Part shown: positions 1 to 10,077 of the stretch, one piece after another | How the letters are laid out: each line of letters begins with the position of its first letter | Position numbering within the stretch: position 1 is the first letter of the stretch | Translations under genes and position numbers: made by a program | Source: an uncultured Bacteroidota bacterium | GTDB lineage: Bacteria > Bacteroidota > Bacteroidia > Chitinophagales > Chitinophagaceae | DNA: 64,000 nt | Assembly (NCBI GenBank): GCA_903824665.1 | Contig: CAIJXT010000024.1 | Coordinates: forward strand, 1-64,000 | Reading direction: 5' to 3' | The notes under the pieces: generated by a model | Told to the model about the DNA's origin: nothing | The model's input: the letters and a program-made list of their open reading frames with translations, nothing else | Database searches by the model: none

Positions 1-3000
1 ACTGCAGGGGTTGTCAGCGGTGTGATCGCTATCGTTGCACTGCCTGCCATGTCTTTCACACAGCCGCTCGTTACATTCGTAGCCTGCACCGTGTATACGC
101 CTGCTGCTGTGTGCAGACCGAAGTTCAGCGGGAACCCGCTGCCGGCCATATAGCCTGTAACAGATGAGCCGCGGTACAGCACATAGCTTACACCCGGCTG
201 CGAGTTGTCCAGACCTATCGCTACGCCGTTGCCGCCTGCGCAGTAACTGCCGCCACCCGTTACATTGTATACTACCGGTAGTGGCTGCACTGTTACTTCT
301 TTCTTCGCATAGCAGCCGGTTGCTGTCAGTATGTAGCTGATTGTCGTTGTACCCAGTGTTACCGGGGTCGCTAGGCCTGTCGTATTGTCTATCGTTGCTA
401 TCAGCGGATGGCTGCTGATCCATGTACCACCGGCAAGACCATTCGTGTAGGTCACCGTTGAGCCCATGCAGATATGCGGATTGCCGATGATCGCTCCGGG
501 CGTCTGGTTCACCGTCATTGTTGCTGTACGGATACAGCCGGTGCCCAATAGACTATACGTGATCGGTGCCGTGCCTGCGCTGATACCCGTGATGATGCCT
601 GTACTGATACCTGCTGTCGCTACTGCTATCGCACCGCTGAACCACTGACCTGATCCGCTGCTCGTCAGCACGGTTGTAAATCCTTCGCACACCTGCAGTG
701 TACCTGATATAGGTGCAGGAAGTGGGTTCACTGTGATTGTGTGTACATTGAAGCAGCCCGTGCTTACCATGTAGGTAACCACTGTTGTGCCTGCTGTAAT
801 ACCTGTTACTACGCCACCTGCGTCTATAGTAGCTATTGCTGGATTGCTGATGCTCCATGTGCCGCCCGGTACCGGGTTGCTCATGGTCGTCGTCAGCCCT
901 TCACATACTCTCGGATTGCCGCTGATCACCGCCGGTAGCGTGATCACCGTTACGGCCTCTACCGTACGGCAGCCAGAGCCTATTGTATACGTTACAGGTA
1001 CTACACCTGCCATGATGCCACTCACCACACCTGTGATGCTGTGGATCGTGCCATAGATCATTGATGTCGGATTCTGGCTCCACGTACCACCGGCAGGGCT
1101 ACTGTTCAGGTTGGTGGCAAAGCCAGCACATACTGTCAGTGAGCCGCCTATCGGCGCCGGATTATCATTCACCGTCATCGGCCATGTAGCGATACAGCCC
1201 GTTGGCAGCGTGTAAGAGATCACTACTGATCCCGCACTGATGCCCGTTACTATGCCACTCGCATCTATTGTAGCCTTTGTGCCGTCGCTGCTCTGCCAGG
1301 TACCACCGGGCGTAGCATTCGACAGTATCGTGATGTCGCCAACACATACATTCATCGCACCCGTGATCGATGTCGGCAGCGGATTAACTGTGATGTCTTT
1401 TGTTTGTATACAGCTGGTAGGCAGGGTGTAGGTGATCACCGTCATACCCATGCCATTCACACCTGTGGTCAGCGACGAAACACCAGTTACAATACCGGTA
1501 CCTGAGTTTACACTGGCCACAGAGGGGTCTGCGCTGCTCCATGCACCACCGGCAGGGCCGCTCGCCAATACTGTTGTAAGGCCCTCACACACATTCGGGT
1601 TGCCCGTGATCACATCCGGTAGCGGATGCACTGTAAGCACTACCTGTGCGTTACAGCCTGAGCTCAATACATAGCTGACCGTTACGGTACTGTCGTTCAG
1701 TCCGCCGTCTATGCCTGTCGCTATGCCACTGGTTGACCCAATAGTTGCAACAGCAGGATCGCTGCTCGTCCAGGTACCGCCCGATGTGGAATTACCCAAC
1801 GTGGTAGTGAGCCCTTCGCAAACCTGCAAAGAACCGCTAACTCCCGACGGTATCGGATTAACAGTAATGGTGTGTATTGAACGGCAGTTTGTAGACAGTA
1901 CATAGGTAATGTTTGCAGTACCAACACCCACACCGCAAGACGTGGCGGTGGTAGATGTGATTGGCGCAACATTCGCGATACCCGGTGCAGAACTACTCCA
2001 TACACCACCGCCAATTACATTGCTAAGTGTGACACATGAATTCAGGCAAATATTGTCCGGACCAGTAATCGTGTATGGTGCAAGAATGAGATACACACTC
2101 TTTGTTACGAAGCAACCGGTTACAGGATTTGTTGCGATAATATTAACTGTAGGGCCATCAAGTACACCTGTTGCCACACCGGTTAACAGATCGATAGTAA
2201 GAATCGATGTGTTAGAGCTGGTCCAGTGCACGCCAGGTGAGCTTGAATAAGTCGTTGACTGAAAATTACAAAAAGCATCGCTACCCGTTATTGGCGCAGG
2301 AAGCGCGTTCACAGTATAACCAACTGACGTTGCGCAACCAGTAGCTATAAATGTATAAGAGATTGTGGCTACTCCCGGAGCTATTGTTGTTGCGAGGCCA
2401 GTTGCATCAATAGTTGCGACAGCCGGATTTGTACTGGACCATGTACCACCCGTTCCACTAAGCAGATAGGAGCTATTGCCCATGCACAGGTTATTAATCC
2501 CGACTATCGGTGCTGGCAATGGATTAACTGTTATGATACGGGTCCTGATACAACCTGTACCTACTGTGTAGGTGATCGTAGCTGTACCTACTGCCGTGCC
2601 CATGATATCACCAACTGAAGGGTTGGCAATAGACACAGTCGGATCGGCGCTACTCCATGTACCTGAGCCAATATTGGTCAATGTAATTGTTTCGTTAAGA
2701 CATACCGCTCCCGGCCCACTGATCGGTCCAGGTATTGGGTTTACCGTTACTTCGGCTACTCTGTAACAACCAGTTACTGGCAGTGTATAGCTTATTGGAG
2801 CTGTTCCGGACAGAATACCGGTTACAGTTCCTGTTGTTGGAACAACGGAAGCAGTTCCTATTGCACCACTTGTCCACGTGCCGCCCGCCGGGCCGCTTAA
2901 AAGTGTTGTTGATCCATTCACGCAAACTTGCATAGGACCAGTAATCACATCGGGCAACGGATTTACAGTAACATTTGCCGTTTTCAGGCAACCTGTGCCC

Positions 3001-6000
3001 AATGAATAGGTAATCGTGGCAGTTGCTGGTGTAGTTAGACCAGTTATAACGCCATATACACTTCCAGAAGTGCTGACGGTGGCAATAGCTGTATTACTAC
3101 TCGTCCATGTGCCGCCTGCTGTTGGAGTACTCAGCGCTGTTGTTAAGCCCTGACATACCTGCATCACACCGGTAATATCTGCCGGAAGTGCGTAAACAGT
3201 GACAACAGCAGTTACCCGACATTGTGTAACTGGCAGTGAATAGCTCACCAGTGCGGTACCCGCATTATGACCTGTCACTACCCCACTTGTATTGATTGTG
3301 CAGATCAAAGTTGGGTTGATTGCCCAGATGCCACCAGCAGGTGTACTGTTAAGTGTTGTAGTTGATCCTACACACGTAGCCAGAGATCCGGTGATCGCTG
3401 TTGGAAGTGGGTTTACAGTTACTGTCGCAATGCGTATGCAACCAGTACCCAATGTATAAGTCATTGTAACCGTGTTGGCTGGTGCTGCAGGTGACGATAT
3501 ACCATTTACAACGCCATTGCTCGAACCTATCGTGGCAATACCAGTGGCACTGCTAGCCCATGTACCACCTGCTGGCAGGCAATTCAGTGTTGTCGTGCTG
3601 TTCACACATACTGATGCTGTGCCCGTTATCGTGCCAGGCAATGCAAATACCGTTACTACCGTTGTTATACGGCAGCCTGTGCTCAGTGTATACGATACCG
3701 TTGCTGTGCCTGCTATGTTACCCAGTATTTCGCCTGTCGCACCGGTCACCGTTACATTAGGTGATGGGCTCGACCATGTGCCGCCGGCTGTAGTGCTGTT
3801 AAGTGTCGTTGTTTGTCCAACACACATTGTACCAACACCTGTTATGGCTGCCGGCAGCGGGTTGATGGTTGCTACCGTTGTAAGCGAGCACGTGGTGGGC
3901 AGTGTGTATGTCAGTGTTGTCGTACCCGCCAGTACGCCACCCAGTATACCTGAGGTGTTGCCTATAGTGCCGTTGGCTGGCGTGCTGCTCAGCCATGTAC
4001 CTCCTGCAGGGGTGCCGGTCAGTGTCGATGATGAACCTTCGCATACCTGCAGTGAACCGGTAACGCCTGTTGGCAGGCCATTCACCAGTACAACTATTGT
4101 ACGGAAGCAGCCGGTAGGTGTTGTATATGTTACTGTTGAAGTCCCATTTACGGTACCGGTAACAACACCCGTTGCTGGTACTACCGTAGCATTGCCGTTG
4201 CTGCACGTCCACGTTCCACCCACAGGGGTGCTGCTCAGTGTCGTTGTCGCGTTCACGCAAATCGTAGTACCGCCTGTGATGATGCCCGGTAATGCGTTGG
4301 CCGTAACCGTCGTTGTACGCTGGCAGCCGGTAGTTGCGGTATACGTGATTGTTGCGGTGCCGGCTGTTGTACCTGCTGTCCAGGTACCACCGGGGGTTGT
4401 TATCGACGCAGTACCTGTGGCACTGCTCGCCCAGGTGCCGCCGGCTGGTGCGCTCGTCAGTATGGTTGATGAACCTTCACACAATACCAGCGTGCCGCCG
4501 ATGGCTGTTGGCAATGCATTTACCGTCACTATCGCCGTTGTTGTACAACCTGTACCCAACGAGTAAGTAACATTTGCAGTTCCAACCGACGTTCCTGTGA
4601 CTACGCCCAATGGAGAAATCGTGCAACTACCTGTACCTGCAGAAGTAGACCATGTACCACCACCAGGTGTTGCAGTAAGGGTTGTAGTGCTCAGCAAACA
4701 GGCAGACAAAGATCCGCCAATAGTTCCGGGAAGTGCGTTAACAGTTACAACAACGGTAGTAGCACAACCCGCCACAGTGTAGCTGATTGTTGCTGTACCT
4801 GCTGCACTACCGCCTATAAACCCTGGGCTCAGTACTGGAGCTACAGGAATATTTGTACTCAACCATGTTCCTCCGGGAGTTGCACTTGTCAGTGTCGTAT
4901 TTCCCCCAACACAGATACCCAGTGTACCCGTAATGGCTGCAGGTGCAGCATTTACTGTAACAACTTTGCTTGAAAAACATCCTGAAACAGTAGTATAATC
5001 AATAATCGTCGTACCGGCGCTTAATCCGGTTACAACGCCAGTTCCTGAAACGGTTGCCACAACAGTATTAGAACTGGTCCAGCCACCGCCGAATGGAGCA
5101 CTTGTGAGTGTTATAGTATTGCCTGTACAAACAGTTCCAGGCCCTGAAATTACAGAAGGTATTGGATCAACAGTTACAACTACCGCCGTTGTACAACCTG
5201 CCGCTGTTGTATAGGTAATACCAGCGGTTCCCGGTGCTACACCATATACCAGACCTGTTGATGAACCAACAGTTGCTATCGAAAGACTACTACTGCTCCA
5301 GGACCCTCCAGGTGTTGGATTTGCCAGTGCTGTTGTAGCCCCCTGGCACAAAGTAAGCGTTCCGGTTATACTACCTGGATTGGGGTTAACCGTTACAGTG
5401 ATTGTTGTAAGACAACCGCTCGGCAATGTGTAGGTCATATTGCATGTGCCCGCACCTATGCCGGTCACTACTCCCCCACCAGCTGTAATTGTCGCTATCG
5501 TCGGGCATGCACTACTCCATATACCACTTGCTACCGAGTGCGTTAATGTTGTACTACCGCCAACACAAATGGAAGTCACTCCTGTCGGCAGTGCAGGTAC
5601 CGGTGCAACGGTAACAACGGCCGTTGTAAAACAGCCGGCGCTAATGGTATACCTAATCGTACAGGTCCCTCCACCCAAACCACTGACGATCCCGGTAGTG
5701 GAGCCAATGGATGCTATGCCTGGACAGGTAGCACTCCAGGTTCCACCGGGTGTAGGATGTGCGAGCGTGGTTGTAGACCCTGTACAAGTTGTTAATGTAC
5801 CAACAATCGGCCCCGGAGTAGACACAACATTCAAAGTTGCGGTACGGGTACATCCTGCCAATACGTAACTTATAACAGCAGTACCGGCAGATGCGCCAAA
5901 AGCAAGCCCTGAAATAATATTGATCGTCGCTACAGGCAAATTACCTGAGAACCAGAATCCTCCGGCGGGCGAGCTGCTCAATAGTGTTGTTGCCCCCACG

Positions 6001-8474
6001 CATACGCCCAGCGAGCCGGAGATAGGAGCGGGTACAACGTTGACGCTGACTACCATTGTAGAATAACAGGTTCCGATACCGTATGATATAGTTGTTGTCC
6101 CAAGCGTAAGTCCGGACACCACGCCCGTAACGGGATCAACAGACCCAATCAATGGGAAGGAGCTGCTCCACGATCCGCCAGATACCGTATTAGTCAATGT
6201 GATATTAGACCCCTGACAAACTATGTTCGGACCACCAATTGGTGCCGGTGAGGCCACTACTGTTACAACTACTGAAGTCGCGCATGTACCAATAGCGTAA
6301 CTGATGGTGGTTGTACCAATTCCCATACTGGTTACAATACCACTCGATGCATTTACCGTAGCCACCGCAAGGTTAGTACTGGTCCACGCACCACCGGGAG
6401 TAGTACTTGCCAACGTTGTATTTGAACCAATACAAATCAATGTTGTACCAGTTATAGCATTAGGGTTGGGGTTCATTGTTACGGTAGTACTACCGGTAGA
6501 AGAACAGGAACCATTACTCAACGATGTTGTATAGGTTATCGTAGTTGGCACAGTGATACCAACGGGATGCATATATACCGGATTCAACGCAGTACCGGTA
6601 TAGGGAATTGTCAATCCGACGTTATTAAAAAGCCAGGTGTTCGGCGACCAAGTCGGGGCACCGATTGTACCTGTAAGCGATATATCGTCAAGATAAATGT
6701 TATTTCCATTCTGGCTGGTGCCGGAAAATATTATGTAATTGGTTACACCTGTATACATCGCAGGGATCGTACAGGTATACTGAAACCAACCAGAACCGGT
6801 GATAGATGTCCCTGTCAGAGAACCTGTAACAGCGGCACCTCCACGCCTCGGAACAAAACCCAGCGTTGTTGCTCCACCGATAGCAGGTGTAGTGTTCACA
6901 TATACAGTAACACCCTCGGTATTGTAGGCAGCGGTATTGAAAGCGGACACATCTCTGTATACCCAGAAGGATAACGTTGCCGTAGCAACACCTACCATGC
7001 TGAACGATGGAGAATTCATCGAAGCTGTTGTACCCGCAGGCAAACTGCGGCAGTTGAAGTTTGCAACATAGGTGCCAGCTGATGCAGCTCCAATGGTTGG
7101 TGTTGTTGCCATAGTTCCATCAATCTGGTACCAACGGCTGGATGCAGTACCCGCGTAGGACCATTGGCTAACAGGAACGCCCACGGTTGTAGGCACACCA
7201 CTTTCCCAGCTCTGGGGAGGAAAAAGATTATAGGTACTGGCCGCAGTAGCGGTAAGTGTGAGTGATCCATTATCACATACAATAGCCGGAACCGGTAATA
7301 TAGAAATTGGAGGCGGTGCTGGATTGATCGTCACAGGAGTTGTAGCGTAACAACCAGCCGGCAAAGTGTAGGTAAGTGTTGTAGTGCCCGGTGCCAGTGG
7401 TGACAATATACCTGATGACGCCCCTATTGAGGCAGTTGCTGCACTACTGCTGCTCCACGTACCGCCAATAGTAGGATTAGTAAATGTTCCTGTCGCACTT
7501 GCACAAATGGCCGCAGGTCCGGAAATTGCACCGAGCACAGCTGGATTAATAGTCACCACTTTCGTTGCCACACAAGTTGAAGAATAAGTGTAAGCAATTG
7601 TGGTTGTGCCTGCTGACAGTGGAGTTAGTACTCCGGAAGTGCCATTGATTGTTGCCACAGCTGTGTTACTACTGGTCCATGCACCTCCCGCTGTTGAATC
7701 CGTATAAGTTGCAGTTGTACCCATGCACACTACATCCGGTCCTACAATCGCAGCAATATTATCAGAATTGATGTAAACATTACGTACACTTTGGGTTGTG
7801 AATGCCGCACCTGTTGCAGAACTAAATCCAAAATATCCCGCAGTTGTGATAGGGAAATAACCCGTGATATTCGGTGTAGCACTGTAGTTGAAGTAAACTT
7901 TTATGTTGCCGCCACTGTAAGTAAGCTTTACATGGTGCCAGCCACCGTCACTCACAAAGTTCTGATTGTTCATAAATCCGAGCCGGTTCGCAGCAGCACC
8001 TTCAGTGTAAACACCTGTAAAACCTGCCGGGTATCCGTACAGTGAAATCAGCGGATCATTAGGTGCTCCATCGTTGTCATACGTATCCAGCACCAGTACC
8101 AATCCGTTCGGGTTTGTTGGCAAACTCAATCCCCCACCGCCAGAAAAACCCGTCAAGGGGTTTACTAACCAGAAACAGATTCCATCCGCAATCGCATAGG
8201 AAGCTGCATTGGGTATGATCTGAAAATCGAAATCAACCGTGAATGCGCCACATCCAGTGACGTTTTGTGGTGTTGTATACCATACACGTCCTGCCTGCCC
8301 GGTGGCCGGAGCGGTCAACTGGACATATGGTCCGGGAGCAGTTGCCGTTCCGCCCAAAGACCATCCTGCCGGCACTACCGGTGGTGTGCCGGTAGCCAGA
8401 GACAATGAAATCTGAGCATTAAGTTTCGGCAAACCAAAAAGGAGAACGAGGGCTGCTAATAAATATTTCTTCAT
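1..8474 (-). CDS. Giant secreted repeat protein with N-terminal L-type-lectin-like domain (C-terminus beyond left edge)
   Basis: An unbroken frame of 2,824 codons starts at 8474 and leaves the window at base 1. It begins with a signal peptide (MKKYLLAALVLLFGLPKLNA, then QISL). Residues about 25-235 look like an L-type (legume-like) bacterial lectin domain, with VDFDFQI, ADGICFWLVN and LVLVLDTYDND segments. Two BIG2-like type A modules follow (about 237-388). Next comes a non-repeat beta-rich insert (about 388-640, SFSMVGVATATLSFWVYRD) that resembles MAM or cleaved-adhesin jelly rolls. Then come roughly 28 type A modules (spacing near 220 bp) and one type B module at the left edge (VTGGGSYCAGG). 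By analogy with the two other giants, more B and D modules and a T9SS tail should lie to the left. The likely role is a surface or secreted carbohydrate-binding adhesin. That is inference; the start and frame are solid. Confidence 0.9.
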   Translation of the reverse strand, partial: MKKYLLAALVLLFGLPKLNAQISLSLATGTPPVVPAGWSLGGTATAPGPYVQLTAPATGQAGRVWYTTPQNVTGCGAFTVDFDFQIIPNAASYAIADGICFWLVNPLTGFSGGGGLSLPTNPNGLVLVLDTYDNDGAPNDPLISLYGYPAGFTGVYTEGAAANRLGFMNNQNFVSDGGWHHVKLTYSGGNIKVYFNYSATPNITGYFPITTAGYFGFSSATGAAFTTQSVRNVYINSDNIAAIVGPDVVCMGTTATYTDSTAGGAWTSSNTAVATINGTSGVLTPLSAGTTTIAYTYSSTCVATKVVTINPAVLGAISGPAAICASATGTFTNPTIGGTWSSSSAATASIGASSGILSPLAPGTTTLTYTLPAGCYATTPVTINPAPPPISILPVPAIVCDNGSLTLTATAASTYNLFPPQSWESGVPTTVGVPVSQWSYAGTASSRWYQIDGTMATTPTIGAASAGTYVANFNCRSLPAGTTASMNSPSFSMVGVATATLSFWVYRDVSAFNTAAYNTEGVTVYVNTTPAIGGATTLGFVPRRGGAAVTGSLTGTSITGSGWFQYTCTIPAMYTGVTNYIIFSGTSQNGNNIYLDDISLTGTIGAPTWSPNTWLFNNVGLTIPYTGTALNPVYMHPVGITVPTTITYTTSLSNGSCSSTGSTTVTMNPNPNAITGTTLICIGSNTTLASTTPGGAWTSTNLAVATVNASSGIVTSMGIGTTTISYAIGTCATSVVVTVVASPAPIGGPNIVCQGSNITLTNTVSGGSWSSSFPLIGSVDPVTGVVSGLTLGTTTISYGIGTCYSTMVVSVNVVPAPISGSLGVCVGATTLLSSSPAGGFWFSGNLPVATINIISGLAFGASAGTAVISYVLAGCTRTATLNVVSTPGPIVGTLTTCTGSTTTLAHPTPGGTWSATCPGIASIGSTTGIVSGLGGGTCTIRYTISAGCFTTAVVTVAPVPALPTGVTSICVGGSTTLTHSVASGIWSSACPTIATITAGGGVVTGIGAGTCNMTYTLPSGCLTTITVTVNPNPGSITGTLTLCQGATTALANPTPGGSWSSSSLSIATVGSSTGLVYGVAPGTAGITYTTAAGCTTAVVVTVDPIPSVISGPGTVCTGNTITLTSAPFGGGWTSSNTVVATVSGTGVVTGLSAGTTIIDYTTVSGCFSSKVVTVNAAPAAITGTLGICVGGNTTLTSATPGGTWLSTNIPVAPVLSPGFIGGSAAGTATISYTVAGCATTVVVTVNALPGTIGGSLSACLLSTTTLTATPGGGTWSTSAGTGSCTISPLGVVTGTSVGTANVTYSLGTGCTTTAIVTVNALPTAIGGTLVLCEGSSTILTSAPAGGTWASSATGTASITTPGGTWTAGTTAGTATITYTATTGCQRTTTVTANALPGIITGGTTICVNATTTLSSTPVGGTWTCSNGNATVVPATGVVTGTVNGTSTVTYTTPTGCFRTIVVLVNGLPTGVTGSLQVCEGSSSTLTGTPAGGTWLSSTPANGTIGNTSGILGGVLAGTTTLTYTLPTTCSLTTVATINPLPAAITGVGTMCVGQTTTLNSTTAGGTWSSPSPNVTVTGATGEILGNIAGTATVSYTLSTGCRITTVVTVFALPGTITGTASVCVNSTTTLNCLPAGGTWASSATGIATIGSSNGVVNGISSPAAPANTVTMTYTLGTGCIRIATVTVNPLPTAITGSLATCVGSTTTLNSTPAGGIWAINPTLICTINTSGVVTGHNAGTALVSYSLPVTQCRVTAVVTVYALPADITGVMQVCQGLTTALSTPTAGGTWTSSNTAIATVSTSGSVYGVITGLTTPATATITYSLGTGCLKTANVTVNPLPDVITGPMQVCVNGSTTLLSGPAGGTWTSGAIGTASVVPTTGTVTGILSGTAPISYTLPVTGCYRVAEVTVNPIPGPISGPGAVCLNETITLTNIGSGTWSSADPTVSIANPSVGDIMGTAVGTATITYTVGTGCIRTRIITVNPLPAPIVGINNLCMGNSSYLLSGTGGTWSSTNPAVATIDATGLATTIAPGVATISYTFIATGCATSVGYTVNALPAPITGSDAFCNFQSTTYSSSPGVHWTSSNTSILTIDLLTGVATGVLDGPTVNIIATNPVTGCFVTKSVYLILAPYTITGPDNICLNSCVTLSNVIGGGVWSSSAPGIANVAPITSTTATSCGVGVGTANITYVLSTNCRSIHTITVNPIPSGVSGSLQVCEGLTTTLGNSTSGGTWTSSDPAVATIGSTSGIATGIDGGLNDSTVTVSYVLSSGCNAQVVLTVHPLPDVITGNPNVCEGLTTVLASGPAGGAWSSADPSVASVNSGTGIVTGVSSLTTGVNGMGMTVITYTLPTSCIQTKDITVNPLPTSITGAMNVCVGDITILSNATPGGTWQSSDGTKATIDASGIVTGISAGSVVISYTLPTGCIATWPMTVNDNPAPIGGSLTVCAGFATNLNSSPAGGTWSQNPTSMIYGTIHSITGVVSGIMAGVVPVTYTIGSGCRTVEAVTVITLPAVISGNPRVCEGLTTTMSNPVPGGTWSISNPAIATIDAGGVVTGITAGTTVVTYMVSTGCFNVHTITVNPLPAPISGTLQVCEGFTTVLTSSGSGQWFSGAIAVATAGISTGIITGISAGTAPITYSLLGTGCIRTATMTVNQTPGAIIGNPHICMGSTVTYTNGLAGGTWISSHPLIATIDNTTGLATPVTLGTTTISYILTATGCYAKKEVTVQPLPVVYNVTGGGSYCAGGNGVAIGLDNSQPGVSYVLYRGSSVTGYMAGSGFPLNFGLHTAAGVYTVQATNVTSGCVKDMAGSATIAITPLTTPA
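300..6540 (-). repeat. Type A (BIG2-like) module array in left giant gene
   Basis: About 28 tandem modules of roughly 72-75 residues (about 220 bp). Each has the pattern C-x-G ... GGTWSSSN ... VATV ... GLVTG ... AGTTTITYTLP ... GC followed by a VNPLP linker. One cysteine lies near the start and one near the end of each module. The WSSSN/VATV/G-V-G/AGT.ITY pattern matches the bacterial Ig-like BIG2 fold. The copy number is estimated from spacing, not from an alignment. The copies are diverged at DNA level, unlike the central type C copies of the middle giant gene. Confidence 0.75.
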
Positions 8475-8848
8475 TTTTTCAAATATTACAATACAAAATC
8501 AATATATCAATTAATATACAAACCTGTTTTTATTCCTTTCAAAAGTAACAAATAGATGATAGAACTTTATGATTTTCAGTGAAAAAACATCAAAAAAGCT
8601 ATTGTTTTACTCATTGTATCACTGCAAGTTAATTTTATAGTACAATTCATTTTAAATATAAAAATTAGAACACCTATATGGCGTTAAAACAATTGATTTT
8701 GTTAGTGCTTTTCAGACATTTTTGTTTAGCTCAATTGAAATCAAAAACGGTTATTTTGAATGAAGTGGGCTAAAAAAGGACCCGTGAAAACGGTTGTCTT
8801 CACGGGTCCGGAAACTGATAGTGAAATCAGCAAATGCACAATTGGCAC
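8475..8848. other. Intergenic region between left giant gene and hpf
   Basis: An AT-rich stretch of 374 bases. It holds the hpf terminator hairpin (8778-8809). On the minus strand it also has a single -7-like element TACTTTTG (plus-strand 8540-8547), about 65 bases upstream of the giant gene start, with no convincing -33 partner. In other Bacteroidota this side of hpf often carries tRNA genes and tuf; no tRNA-like cloverleaf was seen here. Confidence 0.5.
8778..8809 (-). terminator. Rho-independent terminator of the rpsU-xerC-hpf cluster
   Basis: A perfect 11-bp stem (GGACCCGTGAA / TTCACGGGTCC) with a 10-base loop is followed on the minus strand by TTTTTTA. It lies about 40 bases downstream of the hpf stop codon. 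The T-run is only on the minus-strand side, so it serves hpf and not a plus-strand gene. Confidence 0.85.
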
Positions 8849-9154
8849 CTAGCTATGATCCATTTGCTTTTCCTTTTTACGTTTTACCTGATTTACCAGC
8901 GAATCAAAAGCCAGATCAAATGACTGTTCGAATGTTTTGCTTTGATGTTTTACAAAATAGGAATGCTTGGGCACATACACCTTGATTTCAGCTACTTTGT
9001 CGCGCACCTGATGCGATAGGTTATCAAGTTTCAGGTATACCTCTGCACCGATTATCTTGTCATGAAACGTCTTTAACTTCTCTATTTTGGCATTGACATG
9101 CTCCAATAATTTTGCGTCTGCCTCGAAATGGACCGCCTGAATCTGTACATTCAT
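8849..9154 (-). CDS. hpf: Ribosome hibernation promoting factor, short HPF/RaiA family
   Basis: 101 residues. It begins MNVQIQAVHFEADAKLLEHV, which is the usual HPF/RaiA N-terminus in Bacteroidota, and contains the beta-alpha-beta-beta-beta-alpha core (KIIGAEVYLKLDN, DKVAEIKVYVP, FDLAFDSL). Members bind the 30S decoding channel and help inactivate ribosomes in stationary phase. The length fits the short form, without the C-terminal dimerisation domain of long HPF. An in-frame ATG at 9184 would add ten residues and overlap the xerC stop (ATGA). The 9154 start is preferred because it matches the family N-terminus. It is the last gene of rpsU-xerC-hpf and is followed by a strong terminator. No Shine-Dalgarno sequence is visible. 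Confidence 0.92.
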   Translation of the reverse strand: MNVQIQAVHFEADAKLLEHVNAKIEKLKTFHDKIIGAEVYLKLDNLSHQVRDKVAEIKVYVPKHSYFVKHQSKTFEQSFDLAFDSLVNQVKRKKEKQMDHS

Positions 9155-9180
9155 GATTAGTTGTTTTATGGTTAAAAATA

Positions 9181-10071
9181 TCATCCTCTCGGGTGATTCT
9201 GTCTATGAACTTGTTTTAATTTTTCGATGCTGTTTGATGTATAAACCTGCGTTGCTGCCAGACTGCTATGCCCAAGCAGATCTTTGATAGCCTGAATATT
9301 CGCACCATTGTTGAGAAGGTGGGTGGCGAAAGAATGGCGCAACACATGCGGACTTTTCTTCTTCATGGTTGTAACGCCAGACAAATACCTGGTGACTACC
9401 CTATAAACATAACCAGCATAAAGTGGCTTTCCGTTCTCCAGATTAAGCAAGAATTGACCATCATACTTCTCCAGCTTTCTCTTTTCGTCAATGTATTCTC
9501 GCAATGAATCGAGCATAACGGCGCTCAATGGTAATAACCGCTCCTTGTTTCCCTTACCCAATACACGTAGTTGCTGCAAACCCCACTCTATATCCTGCTC
9601 GCTTAGCTGCAAGAGCTCAGCTCTTCGCATACCGGTAGAATAGAGTAACTCACAAATAAGACGATCTGTAATACCACCAAAACCAGCTCCAAACTGAATC
9701 TCTTCAAGTAAGTTATGAGTTTCAGATTCTTTGAGTGCGGCCGGAAGACGTTCGGGAAGACGTTGGGCATGCAGTTTCCTTACAGGATTGCTATCTGTTA
9801 TTCCGTTTTTGTGTAAAAACCTGTAAAATGCGCTGATACTGGACAACTTTCGATTAAGCGTACGGGCAGTAGCGGCGTCTTCCCTCATGCCAGCCAACCA
9901 ACCCCTGATGTGGAAGTGGGAAACAATCCGTGCATCAGAAATGTCATATTCCTTTTTTAGGTAATCTCTGAAGAGCTCAATATCCCTGTTGTACGCTATA
10001 AGCGTGTGAGGGGAGTATCTTTTCTCAAACCTCAGATGTTGTAAAAAGTCACTTAGCCTTTCGTCAAACAT
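9181..10071 (-). CDS. xerC: Tyrosine site-specific recombinase, XerC/XerD type
   Basis: 296 residues, the normal length for Xer recombinases. The N-terminal SAM-like core-binding domain spans about residues 1-88 (RYSPHTLIAYNRD). The catalytic domain spans about 108-290. The catalytic set is present: Arg149 in STGMRRAEL, Lys173 in LGKGNKER, His242 and Arg245 in PHVLRHSFATHLL, His268 in LLGHSS, and nucleophile Tyr277 in TQVYT. Xer proteins resolve chromosome dimers at dif during division. Its place between rpsU and hpf is a standard Bacteroidota arrangement, so this is a housekeeping Xer protein and not a phage or transposon integrase. Whether it is the XerC or XerD partner cannot be decided from this window. 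A long hairpin ends six bases upstream of the start codon. Confidence 0.93.
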   Translation of the reverse strand: MFDERLSDFLQHLRFEKRYSPHTLIAYNRDIELFRDYLKKEYDISDARIVSHFHIRGWLAGMREDAATARTLNRKLSSISAFYRFLHKNGITDSNPVRKLHAQRLPERLPAALKESETHNLLEEIQFGAGFGGITDRLICELLYSTGMRRAELLQLSEQDIEWGLQQLRVLGKGNKERLLPLSAVMLDSLREYIDEKRKLEKYDGQFLLNLENGKPLYAGYVYRVVTRYLSGVTTMKKKSPHVLRHSFATHLLNNGANIQAIKDLLGHSSLAATQVYTSNSIEKLKQVHRQNHPRG

Positions 10072-10077
10072 AGTAAA

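Noticed and set aside
3472-4566. 364-codon plus-strand open frame opposite the left giant gene
   Set aside because: It lies fully within the repeat array of the minus-strand gene and repeats with the same period; it has no start context, signal or family motif. It is an antisense shadow of the repeats.
9181-10071. Tyrosine recombinase as part of a mobile element
   Set aside because: It sits in the conserved rpsU-xerC-hpf order, has normal Xer length, and no attachment site, terminal repeats or cargo are seen.
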